Assembly (NCBI RefSeq): GCF_040958095.1
Contig: NC_091160.1
Location: forward strand, 40,467,730-40,531,729
Length of the DNA: 64,000 bases
Origin: Procambarus clarkii
Taxonomy: Eukaryota > Arthropoda > Malacostraca > Decapoda > Cambaridae
Direction: 5' to 3'
Under the pieces are notes generated by a model. That model made no database searches. It was not told the DNA's origin and saw only the letters and a list, made by a program, of their open reading frames with translations. The translations under genes were made by a program, and so were the position numbers. Every line of letters begins with the position of its first letter. Position 1 is the first letter of the stretch. Below are positions 47,201 through 59,354 of this stretch, in pieces.

Positions 47201-50200
47201 TGGGACTAATAGAGCTAAAACTCATCAATGCGATGTTATGGTGGCTAGAATACACATGGGATACAGACGTATCTGGCAGCTTTCTCAAAACTCAAATGTT
47301 AAATAAAGCAGCTTGTTCTCATTATACCTACCTACTCTCATGTTTTGTGCACTCATTATAAACCCCTGTAATCACTGCATCCAGAATACTCATTAAGCTA
47401 CTGTTTGTAACCTATGATTGCTTGCCCAGAGATATCTCTTTTTGTTTGGCTGTGATAAAAATATATCAACCGGTAGTTGTTAGGGCAGTTAACTGTAATT
47501 TACTCTTTTTAACATTTATTACACAAAAAATATAAACTGTAATTTTTCTTTCCATAGAGAGGACGCTGAGATGTGTATGCGTTATATCAATGGAACTCGG
47601 TTGGATGATCGTATAGTGCGAACTGACTGGGATGCTGGCTTTATTGAAGGACGACAGTATGGCCGAGGCAAGAGCGGTGGTCAGGTACGTATTTGTTTTA
47701 TATAGTGGTAATAGATGCTGTGTATGAAATGTAATTCTTGCTCATCATATATTGAAAAGCATATACAGTGGAACTTCGGGTTACGAGCGTCACTGTTTAC
47801 GAGTTTTTCGGGTTACGAGCCCGATTTGTTTGGAAAATTTGCAAAGGGTTACAAGTTTGTTGATACGCGTACCGGCCGACCTAGCGTGTGGTGGCGCGGC
47901 GATTGCGCCTCAGCTTACTAGTGCCTCATGCCCAGTGATTATCCCACCTGAATTCTTCACTAGGCTTTACAGTTTTTTGTCTGATTTTTGGCCACTTGAG
48001 CATAAAAGTTGTTATTATATATCTCGCCATGGGTCCCAAGAAAGCCAGTGGTAAGGTTCAACCTAAGAAAATAGTTGAGTAGAGGCAGTAGAGGATGTCC
48101 CTTCCTCATTAATAAAATGTGTGAAGTATGGGAAGAACTGCAAAGTTTTATTGAAAAAATTCGCCCAGATAAAGCTGTAGCAGGCCATTGCATTGATCTT
48201 TTAAATGACAATGTGATGTCTTACTACAGACAAGTGTTGCAAAGAAGGGAAAAACAATCTTCAATGGATCGTTTCGTTGTGAAAAAATCAAGTAGTGAGC
48301 CACAACCAGGACCTAGTGGTATGCAGGCAAAATGTGCCAGAGAGTGCACTCCAGAAAAATCTTTACTGTCTGATGTTATAATGGAAGGGGACTTCCCTTC
48401 CAAACAGTAACACCTCTTCTCCTCTCCCCCTCCTCACCATCTTCCATACGCCAACAGGAGTCATCAGCAAGGGTAAGTAATAACTTGAACATACTTTTGT
48501 AGTGTAGATTTGAATGAATTAGGCATAAAATTTAGTTTGAAGTGAAGTTTTTGGGTAGTCAGGAACGGATTAATTCATTTCCCCTTTTTTCCTTTGGGGA
48601 AATTAGCTTCGGTTTATGAATTTTCGGGTTACGAGCTGTCTCCAGGAACGGATTAAACTTTTAAACCGAGGTACCCCTGTATTTAAATGATTTTGTTTTG
48701 TGTACTGAGGAAGCTTATATGCATTAAATTTTGTTAATGGATGAATTTCTTTCATATAATATAGTAATTGACAGTGATATACAGTAGTACAGTGGAACCT
48801 CAGTTTTCAACTGCCTCTGTTTTCAAATTTTTGGTTCTCGAGCTCAGTTTCTTAGAAAAATTCGACTCGGTACTTGATGTTTGCCTCGGTGCTCAAGTTT
48901 GTTGATACTTGTATGGGCTTCAGTTTACCAGCGTCAGTAGCCTAGTGACGACCCCGCTTGAATTTTTTGTGAACAATTTCATAGTTTTTGTGTTTTTTTT
49001 AGTTTCTGAACGTAAATGTTCTTATTATATATCACGTCATGGATTCCAAGAAAGTCAGTGGTAAAGTTCAACCTAAGAATATAGTTGAAGATGACAATAG
49101 AGGAAAAACAAAAGATCATTCATAGTGAGACAATGTGATGTCTCCCTACAGACAAGTCTTAAAACATAGGGGAAAACAAGTGTCTATAGACAGATTCTTA
49201 GTAAGACAAGTAAGCAGTGAGCCACAACCAGGTCCTAGTTGTATGCCTACAAAATGTAAGAGAGAGAGTACCCCAGAAATGTCATCACTGCTGTTATAAT
49301 GGAAGGGGACTCCCCTTCCAAACACTAACACCTCTCCTCCTCCCCCCCCCTTCCTTACTGTCTTTCATATGCCAACAAGAGTCCTCAATAAAGGTAAGAT
49401 ATACTTGTACATACTGTAATACAAAATATTAGTAGTAAAATGTATTTTTAAGTTAATATTTTTGGGGGGTGTGGAATGGATTAATTCAATTTACATTATG
49501 TCTTATGGAAAAATTCCTTCAGTTTTCAAATTTCTGGTTTTCAAACTGTCTCTTTTAAAGGATTAAATTAAAAAACGAAGGTACCACTGTATAAATAATT
49601 AACACTTGCACAATAATAAAGGTTTCTAGAAACTGTTTAAAATCTTAGAATGACTGACTTTGAAAATGCTATTAGAAATTTCTGAATAACCAGACCTTTG
49701 TTATCAACAAGCTAGATTTGTAATTAGTATGTAATTAGTCTGCAGGATTTTTCCTCAATATAATCACCCTTATTTTGTATGCTTTGGGCATATACTCCCC
49801 ACAATTTCCATTTGTATGTCTAGCTTTGCCACATTTGGGCCTGTGCATTAATATGTATACAGTATCTCATCCTGTTTAATATGTATACAGTATCTATCAA
49901 CCTTTTGTTGGGTAACCACAGCAGATATTCCCTAAGAAATGTATGTATACCACTATACATATATATTTAATTTTTAATTTATTTTTATAACTGCTCCATG
50001 GAAATTGATTTATTGGTTGAAAATAAATGAGTGCTATGTCATGAATTGAAAGAATTCAGAAAGTAAGATTATGGGCCTTATGCAATCACGATTTAATTGT
50101 TAAAATAATTGTCATTATTACTTTGCTCATTATCAAATTTTGTTTTATCATGTGTGGCAAAAAGACCACACATGAGTAAAAATGGTGCGAATGCTGTTTA

Positions 50201-50298
50201 TTTTACAGGTCCGCGATGAGTATCGAACAGATTACGACAGTGGGCGAGGCGGTTATGGAAAAATTGTCCAGCAAAAGATCCTCCCAAAAATACCATAA
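38231..50298 (+). CDS. NCBP2: Nuclear cap-binding protein subunit 2 (CBP20)
   Basis: Four exons: 38231-38278, 44955-45148, 47558-47684, 50209-50298, joined in phases 0, 2 and 0, give 152 residues against 156 in human. The start [16 protein letters not shown] aligns with the human N-terminus. The RRM has RNP2 LYVGNL (residues 32-37) and RNP1 GFCFVEYF (72-79). Residues that in human stack on or bind the m7G cap are all present: Tyr10, Tyr33, Phe73, Phe75, Asp104, Trp105 and Asp106 (human numbers are 10 higher). The C-terminus has the [17 protein letters not shown] block. The protein, with NCBP1/CBP80, binds capped RNA in the nucleus and aids splicing, export and pioneer translation. Intron 1 starts GC (AAG|GCAAGA), while the other donors are GT. 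An in-frame GT donor lies 60 nt further on (38338/38339). Confidence 0.97.
38578..38945. mobile_element. Mutator-like MITE with long inverted repeats and 9-bp target duplication
   Basis: GTCCGTCTAATTACCGCAAG at the left end is mirrored at the right end, and the inverted repeat extends inward for about 70 bp (to ATAAATATGATAT). GGATGAAGC occurs directly on each side (38569-38577 and 38946-38954). A 9-bp duplication with long terminal repeats fits the Mutator superfamily. The core has no coding capacity and includes degenerate TTAGGT runs. It lies in NCBP2 intron 1. Confidence 0.82.
39130..39330 (-). mobile_element. Possible old tRNA-derived SINE, minus strand
   Basis: The minus strand has a B-box-like AGTAGTTCGATCCTGA with ACTAGGTTCCCTGTTGTTAA further upstream. 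Head limits are unclear. Confidence 0.35.
39331..44250. other. NCBP2 intron 1, mostly featureless AT-rich sequence
   Basis: No exon was recognised. At about 41380-41430 the minus strand has a B-box-like GGTTCGAACC segment, perhaps a SINE fragment. Short open frames (for example 42525-42911 and 43011-43322) show no family signature. Confidence 0.5.
44252..44500 (+). mobile_element. tRNA-derived SINE (family S1), full-length copy
   Basis: B box, body and the doubled tail ATCTCAAGATAACCTCAAGA are all present. It lies in NCBP2 intron 1, about 450 bp upstream of exon 2. Confidence 0.88.
46680..47315 (+). mobile_element. LINE family B (RNase H) relic in NCBP2 intron 2
   Basis: Plus-strand frames show [20 protein letters not shown] and [20 protein letters not shown], RNase H blocks matching the copy at 13170. 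Then [14 protein letters not shown] matches the C-terminal region. At least two stops break it. Confidence 0.75.
47766..48679 (+). mobile_element. Tigger-like (pogo) DNA transposon, internally deleted
   Basis: Ends CAGTGGAACTTCGGGTTA and, inverted, CAGGGGTACCTCGGTTTA, with TA on both sides. Inside, [17 protein letters not shown] (from 48029) is the N-terminus of a Tigger-type transposase and ends at a stop. The C-terminal part [20 protein letters not shown] with [10 protein letters not shown] is kept in an open frame to 48410. The catalytic DDE core is missing, so it is non-autonomous. It lies in NCBP2 intron 3. Confidence 0.85.
48790..49589 (+). mobile_element. Second Tigger-like element, internally deleted
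   Basis: Ends CAGTGGAACCTCAGTTTT and, inverted, CAGTGGTACCTTCGTTTT, flanked by TA. It keeps the same two transposase fragments ([17 protein letters not shown] near 49040 and [19 protein letters not shown] near 49150) with the core missing. It is only about 110 bp from the first element. Confidence 0.83.
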
Positions 50299-50536
50299 AC
50301 TGATACTTTTTATGTTGAATGGAGAAGTGAGGAATATGTATAATGCAGTATATACAGTATACCCCGGAAACTGAGTGACTCAAGTCAAAATGCATAAAGG
50401 AAGTATGTATAGTACGCTACTTCTAGAATTGGTTAGGCCCCCATTAACATAAAGATGAACTATGTTGGTAACAATTTGCAATGAACTTGATGTTTCTCCT
50501 ATGTGAGGCGGTTATGGAAAAATTGTTTTCTCTGTG

Positions 50537-50640
50537 ATCTCTGTGTTTCTTGTAGTAAATGGATTTTTAAATCTCTGTGTTTTCTTGTAGTAAATGGATT
50601 TTTAAATCTCTGTGTTTTCTTGTAGTAAATGGATTTCTTA
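50537..50640. repeat. 35-bp tandem repeat, three units, after the NCBP2 stop
   Basis: ATCTCTGTGTTTTCTTGTAG then TAAATGGATTTTTAA repeats three times, likely within the NCBP2 3'UTR. Confidence 0.9.
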
Positions 50641-51029
50641 TTGAAAATAATATACACATTACATTATTTTTAGTTACCTGGACAGTTATGCTGGGTAATA
50701 ATTTGATGATATACAAAATTTATTTGCATTTTTATATATACACAAATTTGGAAATTGCTCTTTTTAAGTTGGAACATCAGAGATGATGCATGTGACTGGT
50801 GATTTCAAGCTAGAAGTGACCTATGTATATTTGGTATAGCCTAATCTTTTTATTTAGATCACTACTGGTTTTTTGAGTAAATGGTTATGTTGACAAGAAT
50901 GTACTGTAAACTTTTATGAAGTTTAAAGTTTTGTATTCTAAACAGAACAAATTGTGTTGTCAGGTATTATTTCATTTTATGAACTAGATTATTCTAGATT
51001 ATATTATATTTATTATAAAGGAATGTGAA

Positions 51030-51320
51030 GGTTTGAATCAGTCCTTCTAATGTTTTCCAAGTGTAAATTGTTATGTATCTCTCACACCTGCGCTCTTGGG
51101 AATACAGATTTAAAATTTTTAGGTGGTCCCCATAATTTTGATGTTTGAGTGGATTCTAGTGGTAACAGATCTTTGCATGCTCTCCAGGTCAGCAGTTTAT
51201 CTAGCTTTAAATGGGGCTGTTGGTGTGCAACAATCTTCTACTCTAGAGAACACTAATGTCTTAAAAAGTATCATTACTGGCATGGCATCTCTTGCTTAGA
51301 AGGTTCTTTTTATCCAACCT
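51030..51320 (-). mobile_element. LINE family D fragment, minus strand
   Basis: Shares CTCCAGGTCAGCAGTTTATC and TCTAGAGAACACTAATGTCT with the family D copy at 21660-21790 (same orientation). Decayed. Confidence 0.7.
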
Positions 51321-51689
51321 GTCATTTTTCTTGCAGTTTTGACAGCAACTTTATTGTGTTCTTTAAAGGTAAGGTTTTCTAACGTAACTACTCCTAAAAC
51401 TTTTGCATTGATTTTCTTTCAATAATCTGGTTTGACTGTGTTTTATGTGGTTTCTGCTTTGATATTTTTGCTTTTCCACAGCACAGTAATTGGAATGTAT
51501 CCCCATTAAACATCATATTATTTTCTGTGCCCCATTGAAAGACTTGATGAAGTACAGTATGCCTTTTATAACCTCACAGCCTAGTAGAATATCTCAAAAA
51601 AGTAGCTAGCACAGATTAATTCAAAATTTTACAGACGGTATATGTGAGAAGCAGGATGGTTATGAAGAGCTATATAAGTATATTAAAGA

Positions 51690-51870
51690 GGTAAGGTAAT
51701 TGTGAGTAGAAAGCAATAAGCCAGTGTGATTATAGCAATTTGAAGGAATATAAGGATTGTTAAAGCCCAATGCCCAACCACCTGGACCACAAGGAGTAGA
51801 GCTCCGCCCATGAAAGAAGCAGGACTGTCGCTGGGTTCATCAGTCTAAGTGGCAGATTGAGCATATATCA
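51690..51870 (-). mobile_element. Possible SINE S3-like fragment
   Basis: Begins GGTAAGGTAATTGTGAGTAG as S3 does (12335) and contains GCCCAACCACCTGGACCAC. Divergent; low certainty. Confidence 0.35.
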
Positions 51871-52470
51871 AGCAGTAGGTATGAGAGAGGCAGAATTATT
51901 CTGCATTTCATAAGAACTGTAAATATTGGACAAACCAGTAAGAAGTTTATTTATTACATGGTTTATTACATTTTTTTAATACATGTTTTAAACTCATAAC
52001 AAATTTGATTTTTGTGTATTTCATCCGAAAACTTGATTGGTACATGTGAATTTGTTCGATACAACCATTGTCAATTAACATGCAGACCGAATTAAAAAAT
52101 GGATTAGGATGATAACACATTTTAATTTAAGAATTATGTAGTTTCTGAGGACAAATAACTTTTTAATACTTATTTTTTAAAATATTGAAAACATTTTAAA
52201 ATGTCATTATTATTATTATTATAATCTTTGAAAGAAGACCGAATATTTCCCTCTCATGAATTTTTGTATATGAAATCAAAACATTTCTCAATCTTAGTCT
52301 GATAAAAATCAGAAGCAACTAAATTCTAAGAACTGATACCAATGCCATAGACATTTACTTAAAGCAAACATTAATGGCTAATTCTTCTTTAGACTGCCGT
52401 TAACATTTCATGTTAGAACCCTGATCACAAACCTTGTCTAGTTCTCATTTCATACATAAAAGATAAAAGT

Positions 52471-52709
52471 ACCATGCAAACCATAAAATAGTCCCTCCAT
52501 TCTTGCTTTAACCATACAAACCATAAAATAGTCCCTACATTCTTGCTTTAACCATGCAAACCATAAAATAGTCCCTACATTCTTGCTTTAACCATACAAA
52601 CCATAAAATAGTCCTACATTCTTGCTTTAACCATACAAACCATAAAATAGTCCCTACATTCTTGCTTTAACCATATAAACCATAAAATAGTCCCTACATT
52701 TTTGCTTAA
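52471..52709. repeat. 40-bp tandem repeat, six units
   Basis: ACCATACAAACCATAAAATA then GTCCCTACATTCTTGCTTTA, six units, one with a single-base deletion (39 bp). Confidence 0.95.
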
Positions 52710-52869
52710 AAAAAAAGTTGATTATTTCATACACAAATATACACAGTCTTCACAATTATTATTGCATGTAGTGCCATGCGAGTTCACTATTCAAAACATG
52801 TCAACATTAAATACAACACGAATGCCAAAATCTACAGTCGTCCATTACGGCAAAGAATTCAGCCAATAG

Positions 52870-53085
52870 AGTAAGCAGTTCTGTTGTAGTTGCCTCAGTG
52901 GAGCTCTGTTGTAGCCACCTCTGGAGCTCTGTTGTAGCTACCTCAGTGGAGCTTGTGTGTAGCCACCTCAGTAGAGCTCTTTTGTGGCCACCTCAATGAA
53001 GCTCTGTTGTAGCCATCACAATAGATCTCTGTTGTAGCCACCTCAATAGATCTCTGTTGTAGAGCTCTCAATAGAGCCCAGCTGA
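52870..53085. repeat. Imperfect tandem repeat, unit about 27-30 bp
   Basis: Six to seven diverged units of GCTCTGTTGTAGCCACCTCA followed by ATGGA or similar, lying just downstream of the channel gene's stop codon. Confidence 0.75.
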
Positions 53086-53194
53086 GCTCTCTAACCAAGT
53101 ACTGTACCTAAATATCGGTGTAAACAACACAGTCACATCCACAGCTCCTCTATCACATGTCATGAAATTCTGAGGGGAAGTGGCTTTATAGTTA

Positions 53195-56100
53195 TTAAAC
53201 GGCAACACTTCTAAGAACTGCATAGTCCACTATATAGGCAATAGTGAAGAGAACCAGGAGGAGGAAGTTGACCACTCGCTTGATCTGTGAGAGGCTGATT
53301 CCGGAGCTGTCCTGTGCAGTAGTTGGCTGGGTGCTGCTCCCGTCTCCTTCCTCGATCATCTCGGCCTCAAGATGGTTATACGTTTGCTGAAGATAAATGT
53401 TGTTTTGATCAATAATTTCAGGTATAATACATTATGCAATCTATGTTGTTTAGTTTAAAAAGATACGGTGAGTCTATATGTAAGTTACGCTAATTATAAT
53501 TTCATGCTGTTTTTTTAATATATTATCACCAAAGTTAATATGATAGTGAAAACAGGTAGGGAGCCATTGCCAATGGTGGAACCCAAAGAAATGCAACAAC
53601 TTAGGCATGTTCTTGGGCTAATGGGAGGAAAGAGTGAGTGAGAGAGAATGTATGAGTGAGAATGAATGAATGAGTGACAGTGAATGAATGAGTGACAGTG
53701 AATGAATGAGTGACAGTGAATGATGATGAATGTGTGTGAATGAATGAATGTGAATAATGAATGAGGGTGAATGAATGAATAAGTTGTGTAGCCTAAAATG
53801 CAACTTCTATTGAGACTGTTGAGTCTCAATAGAAGTTCTTCTATTGAGACTTCTATTGAAACTTCTGTTGAGACTGCAACACTTCTATTACCGTGTAATT
53901 TTCAATATTGAAAATTGTTAAGTATTACCAAAATGACTTGCCTTTAATATGTAACAATTATATATTGTCTTTTATAAGAATTTCAGCGCAAGACGTGTTG
54001 TTACCATTATATTAAACATAAAGGTGCAGATGAAATGACACACAACACCCATTCACTTGAGGTCTGATTAAAACCTTTCGTGTTCTCTGTAGTTCATTTG
54101 TGCTGTTGCTCACAGGACGAGTATGGAGTACACAATAAATACCGCTCAAAGGATGAGTGTGGGATTCACAATAAACTACAATGTTTTTAGGGGAATTAAA
54201 AAGTAGACTAAAAACAATTTTCAGAGCGAGAAGCAGTGGAACGAGGGAACACATATGGAAACAGGAGAGAGAAATGAGTCGGATATCGGTAACTTTAACT
54301 GCTCCAATGTAAGGTTTGTAAATATTGGGAATGAATTAGATAGGGAAGCTGTCAATACTAATTCAGTACAGCTTTAAATGCAAATATATTACAAAAAATC
54401 AATGAAATGAGTGATTGCATTGAACTATTCTGATGGTCAAAGGGCAGAGCTGATGGATCATATGGTGGACTCTTCAAGCACGTGTGACATCACACTTGGG
54501 CTTTATGTGTGTGTGATATGTCAAGAAGAAGAAGAAAAGATATTTAACATCCAGTACCTTCCTTCCTCGGGAAAGAGTGATCATGTTCTGTTGGAAATTA
54601 AATATGCTTTGTGATATAATGTAATGGAGAATGGGGACATTGAAACAGTTGATAAACTCAATTTCAAGAGAGGACACTATGGGGAACTTAGAATTTTTTT
54701 TAATGAGTTTAATTGGACACACTTGGTGCTAGGCAAGGAAGTAAATGAGATGTATACCAAATTTTTCAAAGTAAACGATGAATGCACACAAACATTCATA
54801 CCAAAACAGATATGCAGGACCAGAAAACAAGATTGGTTCAACAGAAATTGAGGGGGGGGGCCAAAGACAAGAAAATAGGTTCAGTATCGGAAGAGGCATA
54901 CCTCAAACATACCAGCATTACAAACAAGCAAGAAACAATTACACAGCAGTGAGAAGAGAGCCCGAAAGGAACTTTGAGAACAGTATAGCGGACAAATATA
55001 AAACAGATCCAGACCTTTTCTATAAATTCATTAAAGGCAAGCTGCATGTAAAAGTTAAAATCCAGAGATTGAGAACAGGGAATAGGGAACCAATAGTCTG
55101 GGGTTGAGGAAGTCCTACGATTATTAGAAAAAAATATTAGACCATTTTCTTTTGCAGTGGTAGATGATTGGTACCTTACCTTACCTTGTGGTTACCTTAC
55201 GATGGTTTTGGGGCCCAACGTCCCCATGGCCCATTCCTCACCCAAGAGTCCTCGTTGCTGGACTGGTCAACCAGGCTGTTGGATGTGGCTGCTTGCAGCC
55301 TGACGTATGAATCACAGCCTGGTTAATCATGTATCCTTTGGAGGCGTTTATCAAAATCTCTCTTGAACACTGCGAGGGGTCAGCTAGTTATGCCTCTTAT
55401 GTGTAGTGGAAGCCTGTTGAACAGTCTTGGGCCTCTGATGTTGATAGAATTCTCTCTCAAGAGTATCTATTGCACCTCTGCTTTTCAACAGGGGTATTCT
55501 GCACATCCTGCCATGCCTTCTGGTCTCGTGTGGTGTGATTTCTGTGTGCAGGTTTGGGACCAGCCCCTCTAATATTTTCCATGTGTAAATTATTGTTTTA
55601 GCCATCCTGCCTGCGTTAAAGAGAATAGAAATTTTGGCATTTTAGTCGGTCCCAGTAGTTTAGATGTTTTACTGAGTGGATACTAGCAGTAAAGGATCTC
55701 TGCATGCTTTTCAGGTCAGCAATTTCTCCAGCTTTGAAATGGGCTGTCATTGTGCATCAGTATTCCACTCTAGAGAGCACTATGGTCTTGAAAAGTATCA
55801 TCATTGGTATAACATCTCTAGTTTGGAAAGTTCTTTTTATCCAACCTGGATAGGAACATAAGAACAAACTAAGTGAGAAGACGGTGGAGGCCAAAACCGT
55901 CAATAGTTGCAAAGCGTTATACCACAAAGAGTACTGGGAAAATGGGACACCACATGTGTAGGTCTCATCCTGTAACTACACTTAAGTAATTGCACTTGGG
56001 TAATTACACGTGCGCACATCCTCGAAGGCAAGTATGTGACAGTACGTCAAGAGGCCGGGAGGTATAAATGTACCAGGTACAATAGCTATGAAGCAGGGCT

Positions 56101-57927
56101 CCTAAGCTCACTTCCCTGTAGGCACAACTAGGTAAACACTTAAATCCAAATAAACCTTAAGTGACTAAATTGAACAACCACGTTTGAGACTGAAGCAGTC
56201 AAGCCCCAAGAAAAACCCACCTGAGGCACGACATCTCGGAGACCAGGAACGAAGGTGACGGCGCTCGCCAGTTTTCTGCTTAGGGTGTTGGTTGGGGTGG
56301 AGGTGCAGCAGTTGCCCTGGGCCGTCAGGAAGAATGTACAAAGCAGGGAGATGGTAGTGAGGATTATTGTCCCGGAGTAGTAACGAACTGCAACGATGCA
56401 AAACACCACTTGGTTAAGATACTAACTTGACTACAGTGACTTCAAATATATTGTGCTATCTGATCTATCTAAATCTAATCTAGCTTATCTAATTGTCTTT
56501 TTTTATTCAAACCATATAATTTAGCTTCATCTATTTATAAAATTTTACCTGACCTAATCGTATTTTCAGAGGTTTGAGTGTGTCTGACTTACACTCTAGC
56601 AACATCCCACCCCTAGATTAGCCTCATGTTTTAGTGGCAGGGATCTAAAACTATTAGTCTAATGGCATCTTATTAAGGATCAAATATTTTTTGTTGGACA
56701 GTGCAGGGTGTGTATTTACCTAAGGGCCACCATCTCTACAGTGGCCTCGATGGGACAGGAGGCTGCCTCAGTTACCATAGTGTGTGTGTTACTTCCGATG
56801 ATCATCTTGCTGATATACATGGTATTAAAGATTATAGTGGATTACCTTGGAAATCTGAAAGAACTCACCCACTAGTGGTACAGGCCCACCGTTGGCCGGT
56901 AGGAAGGCGAAGAGGCTGAAGTAGCAAGTGATGAGCACACCCAGAGCGAAGAGGTGAATTATCAGACGACTGAAGAAGCTGTCAAGTGGCAGAGCGTACG
57001 ACATCAGCACCACCATCACTAAGGCTAGAGCAGTCACAAGCATTAGCAATAATTTTATTATTAACAAGCTTAGGTGAACAACAGTGTGCTGCTACCCTAT
57101 TATCAGATATTATAGGTCCTCGTAGTAATCTCTCTCCGCTTTAGTAACCACAAACCTCTATGGTAATCTATTTCAGGCTAACAGAGTAATCTAATGCTAT
57201 CGTAAATATTTTACTCTTTCCTCTTGTATAAGTAATACAGTACAAGAATTATGATGATGCAGGCTCCCAAAAAAAGATGATAAGGCTTTCCTAAATATTA
57301 TATTCCTTGAGTATGTGTTGACTGATTCATTAGCTCAGCAACCCACTGTCGATGTGTCTTCTGCACAGGGTACTTCTTAGTACTGCATAAAGGTAGATTT
57401 GTATTTGCAAATCATGGCATTTGCTTGATAAAATTAATATTTAAGTATTTAGACATGATTCACTACAATTTTTCTCTATTATTTTTAATTATTACGTTTT
57501 TTGTGTGTAGTATTTTTTGCTTATACAATAATTATCACAAACATAGTTGAGCATAGGTTAATAAAGCACAGTTCTTAGACAAATCATGTCCAGAATATAA
57601 AAAAATCATTAAGCGAGAAATCTTAAAAATGCAACAAATTAATAAAACATAAGATCCATAATATTGACGTTTTTATGCATCTGCCTCAATAGGTTAGGTG
57701 ATTTCAAGGTTGTGTAGATGCAGGATTGGTGCTAGAGTCGTTGGTATCAGCTCACCTAACGTGGACTGTGTGATGAAGGTGGCGTGCATACTGGCCTGGC
57801 GCTTCACATTGAAGGTGAAGTCGACCTCGACATATGGGTCGTGTTCTTCCAGACTGATGAGGGAACGCGTCGCCGTCACATTAATCAGTTTCCATTGGTT
57901 GTTCTTCTCGAAGTTGGTCATTATCAC
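53195..57927 (-). CDS. Divergent Cys-loop ligand-gated ion channel subunit, C-terminal part (nAChR-like)
   Basis: Four 3'-terminal exons: 57927-57756, 57024-56869, 56387-56221 and 53386-53195 (with stop), phases 1, 1, 0, all GT-AG, giving 228 residues. Exon A holds the end of the ligand-binding domain (DPYVEVDFTFNVKRQ, matching the pre-TM1 strand of nicotinic receptors; N-glycosylation site NVT) and the start of TM1. Exon B carries the rest of TM1 and TM2 up to FLPANGGPVPLV. Exon C carries TM3 (RYYSGTIILTTISLLCTFFL) and part of the loop. Exon D ends with TM4 (VVNFLLLVLFTIAYIVDYAV). Such pentameric channels open on binding a transmitter. The vicinal Cys pair of alpha subunits and the GEK or PAR motif before TM2 are absent, so ligand and ion selectivity cannot be called. 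The N-terminal half lies upstream of 58 kb and was not found. Confidence 0.82.
53625..53780. repeat. Short GAATGAATGAGTGACAGT-type repeat in channel intron
   Basis: About four 18-bp units plus looser GAATGAAT repeats between the last two channel exons. Confidence 0.85.
54240..55130 (+). mobile_element. LINE family C fragment in channel intron, plus strand
   Basis: Frames show endonuclease and linker segments (SGKSDHVLLEIKYAL near 54580; WFNRN at 54835; RRGIPQTYQHYKQARNNYTA-like near 54900) ordered as in an element of family C, broken in several frames. Confidence 0.65.
55165..55850 (-). mobile_element. LINE family D copy, minus strand, in channel intron
   Basis: Minus-strand frames carry IIYTWKILEGLVPNLHTEIT and ETRRHGRMCRIPLLKS. 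It is collinear with 21157-21835 but has more frame breaks, so it is older. Confidence 0.8.
55855..56135 (+). mobile_element. LINE family C 3' end fragments
   Basis: KTVEAKTVNSCKALYHKEYW-like coding and the 3' end ACTACACTTAAGTAATTGCA, then a second 3' end TAGGCACAACTAGGTAAACA. Confidence 0.65.
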
Positions 57928-57929
57928 CT

Positions 57930-58865
57930 GTAAACACAACTTTGTCAGCACGTGGGGACAGATCCAGATATACAGACGTACGGACCCAGACATAAAAGCA
58001 CAGACGGACGGATCCAGACACTAAGAGATAGACATAAACTGAAACATACAGCCACAAAAAGCCCCAGACATAAATAAGCATACATATACAGTATAGATGA
58101 GGCTACGCCAGAAATTGGGTGTTCTAGCTGCAGATTAACCCGCGCTCTGTCAAATGCAGACACATGGCCCATGTGTCAAAGGTCATTGTCAAAACTACAC
58201 TTCACTATGTTTAGGAGGAGTGGTACTCAAAATTATTAAACACGGGTACAGTCAACTAGGATAAAGCTACCACCACCACCTCGGTCAACACAAACTGGGA
58301 TAAAATCACTCCCACCTACTCAACATGTAAACGGGGATGAAAACCACCCCCACCTACTCTTAGAGAATTTCCGATACTTTCGATTTGATTTGATGTCCAA
58401 AGGGTTTGGAAAGCATGGGGGGAGGTGATATTCTGGATGAGTATAGAGTATATAGATTCTGTGGGTATAGAGTGAAAAGTTTGAAAATTCGGTGGCCTGT
58501 CCACCATGGGTTGGCATGTGTGTGTGTCGTTTGTTTGGGTGTGTGGTATGTTGGGTTGTCGGTACATTATTTCCGATATTGTCGCTGCGGTGCGTTGTAT
58601 TGTTTACGTTCTCCAAGGACTGGGCAGAAAGTCGTCAGTCGGCCGTCATCCGCCACGGGGAAAAGACGCTTGTTCCTTTATTTCTTGTGTTATAACCCAT
58701 ACACCGACAGTTCCCACTAGCACTGTCAACGACAAGGCTACGAAGAGGTAGGTTTACACGTATTTAACAACATCAACTCGATTCCTCCATTTAATAATTA
58801 CTGTAATGTATAAATTTGACTTAAATGTAGACTAGTGCGTTTATATAACAGCTATATTTGCATGT
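57930..58865. other. Upstream intron of the channel gene; no exon recognised
   Basis: Open frames at 58316-58751 on both strands are short and match no family I know. I looked on the minus strand for a Cys-loop exon (two Cys 13 residues apart) and saw none. Confidence 0.45.
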
Positions 58866-59165
58866 ATAATGATAATAATATATTCACAAGAAGGTACAAT
58901 GAGTTGGTGAGATTACATAAGATTGGTATTTTTACATTCTTGCAAAGCCACTAATACGCATACCGTTTTGGACAGGTCCTTAATCTAACATATCAGGTAA
59001 GATGCAAAGGTACATTGTAGCAAGGTTTTATATTGACAAATAACTACAATATAAACTGACAAGAGGTGATTACACTGGTAAGGATATATGTCTTAAGTAC
59101 TAATATTGGGGAAGTGGGAGTGCAAGATATAAGTGTGAGTTTGAAGCACGGTAGGAAACTACCTT
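58866..59165 (-). mobile_element. LINE family A 3'UTR, minus strand
   Basis: CAAGAAGGTACAATGAGTTG and AAGATTGGTATTTTTACATT match the copy at 485-545, continuing to GTTTGAAGCACGGTAGGAAA. Confidence 0.75.
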
Positions 59166-59354
59166 GTTATTGGGAATAATAATTCCAACGTCAACAAAGT
59201 AAGTTCGGCTTAAAGAATATATCGAAATTTATTTACTACTCAATTTGTTATGTTTTTATGTATCAAAAGCTTTGCTAAAGTTGAATGCGACACCAACAAT
59301 CGTCTCGTAAAATGGATACTCGTAAATCCATTTGCAAAATTATTTCAAGGTCTT

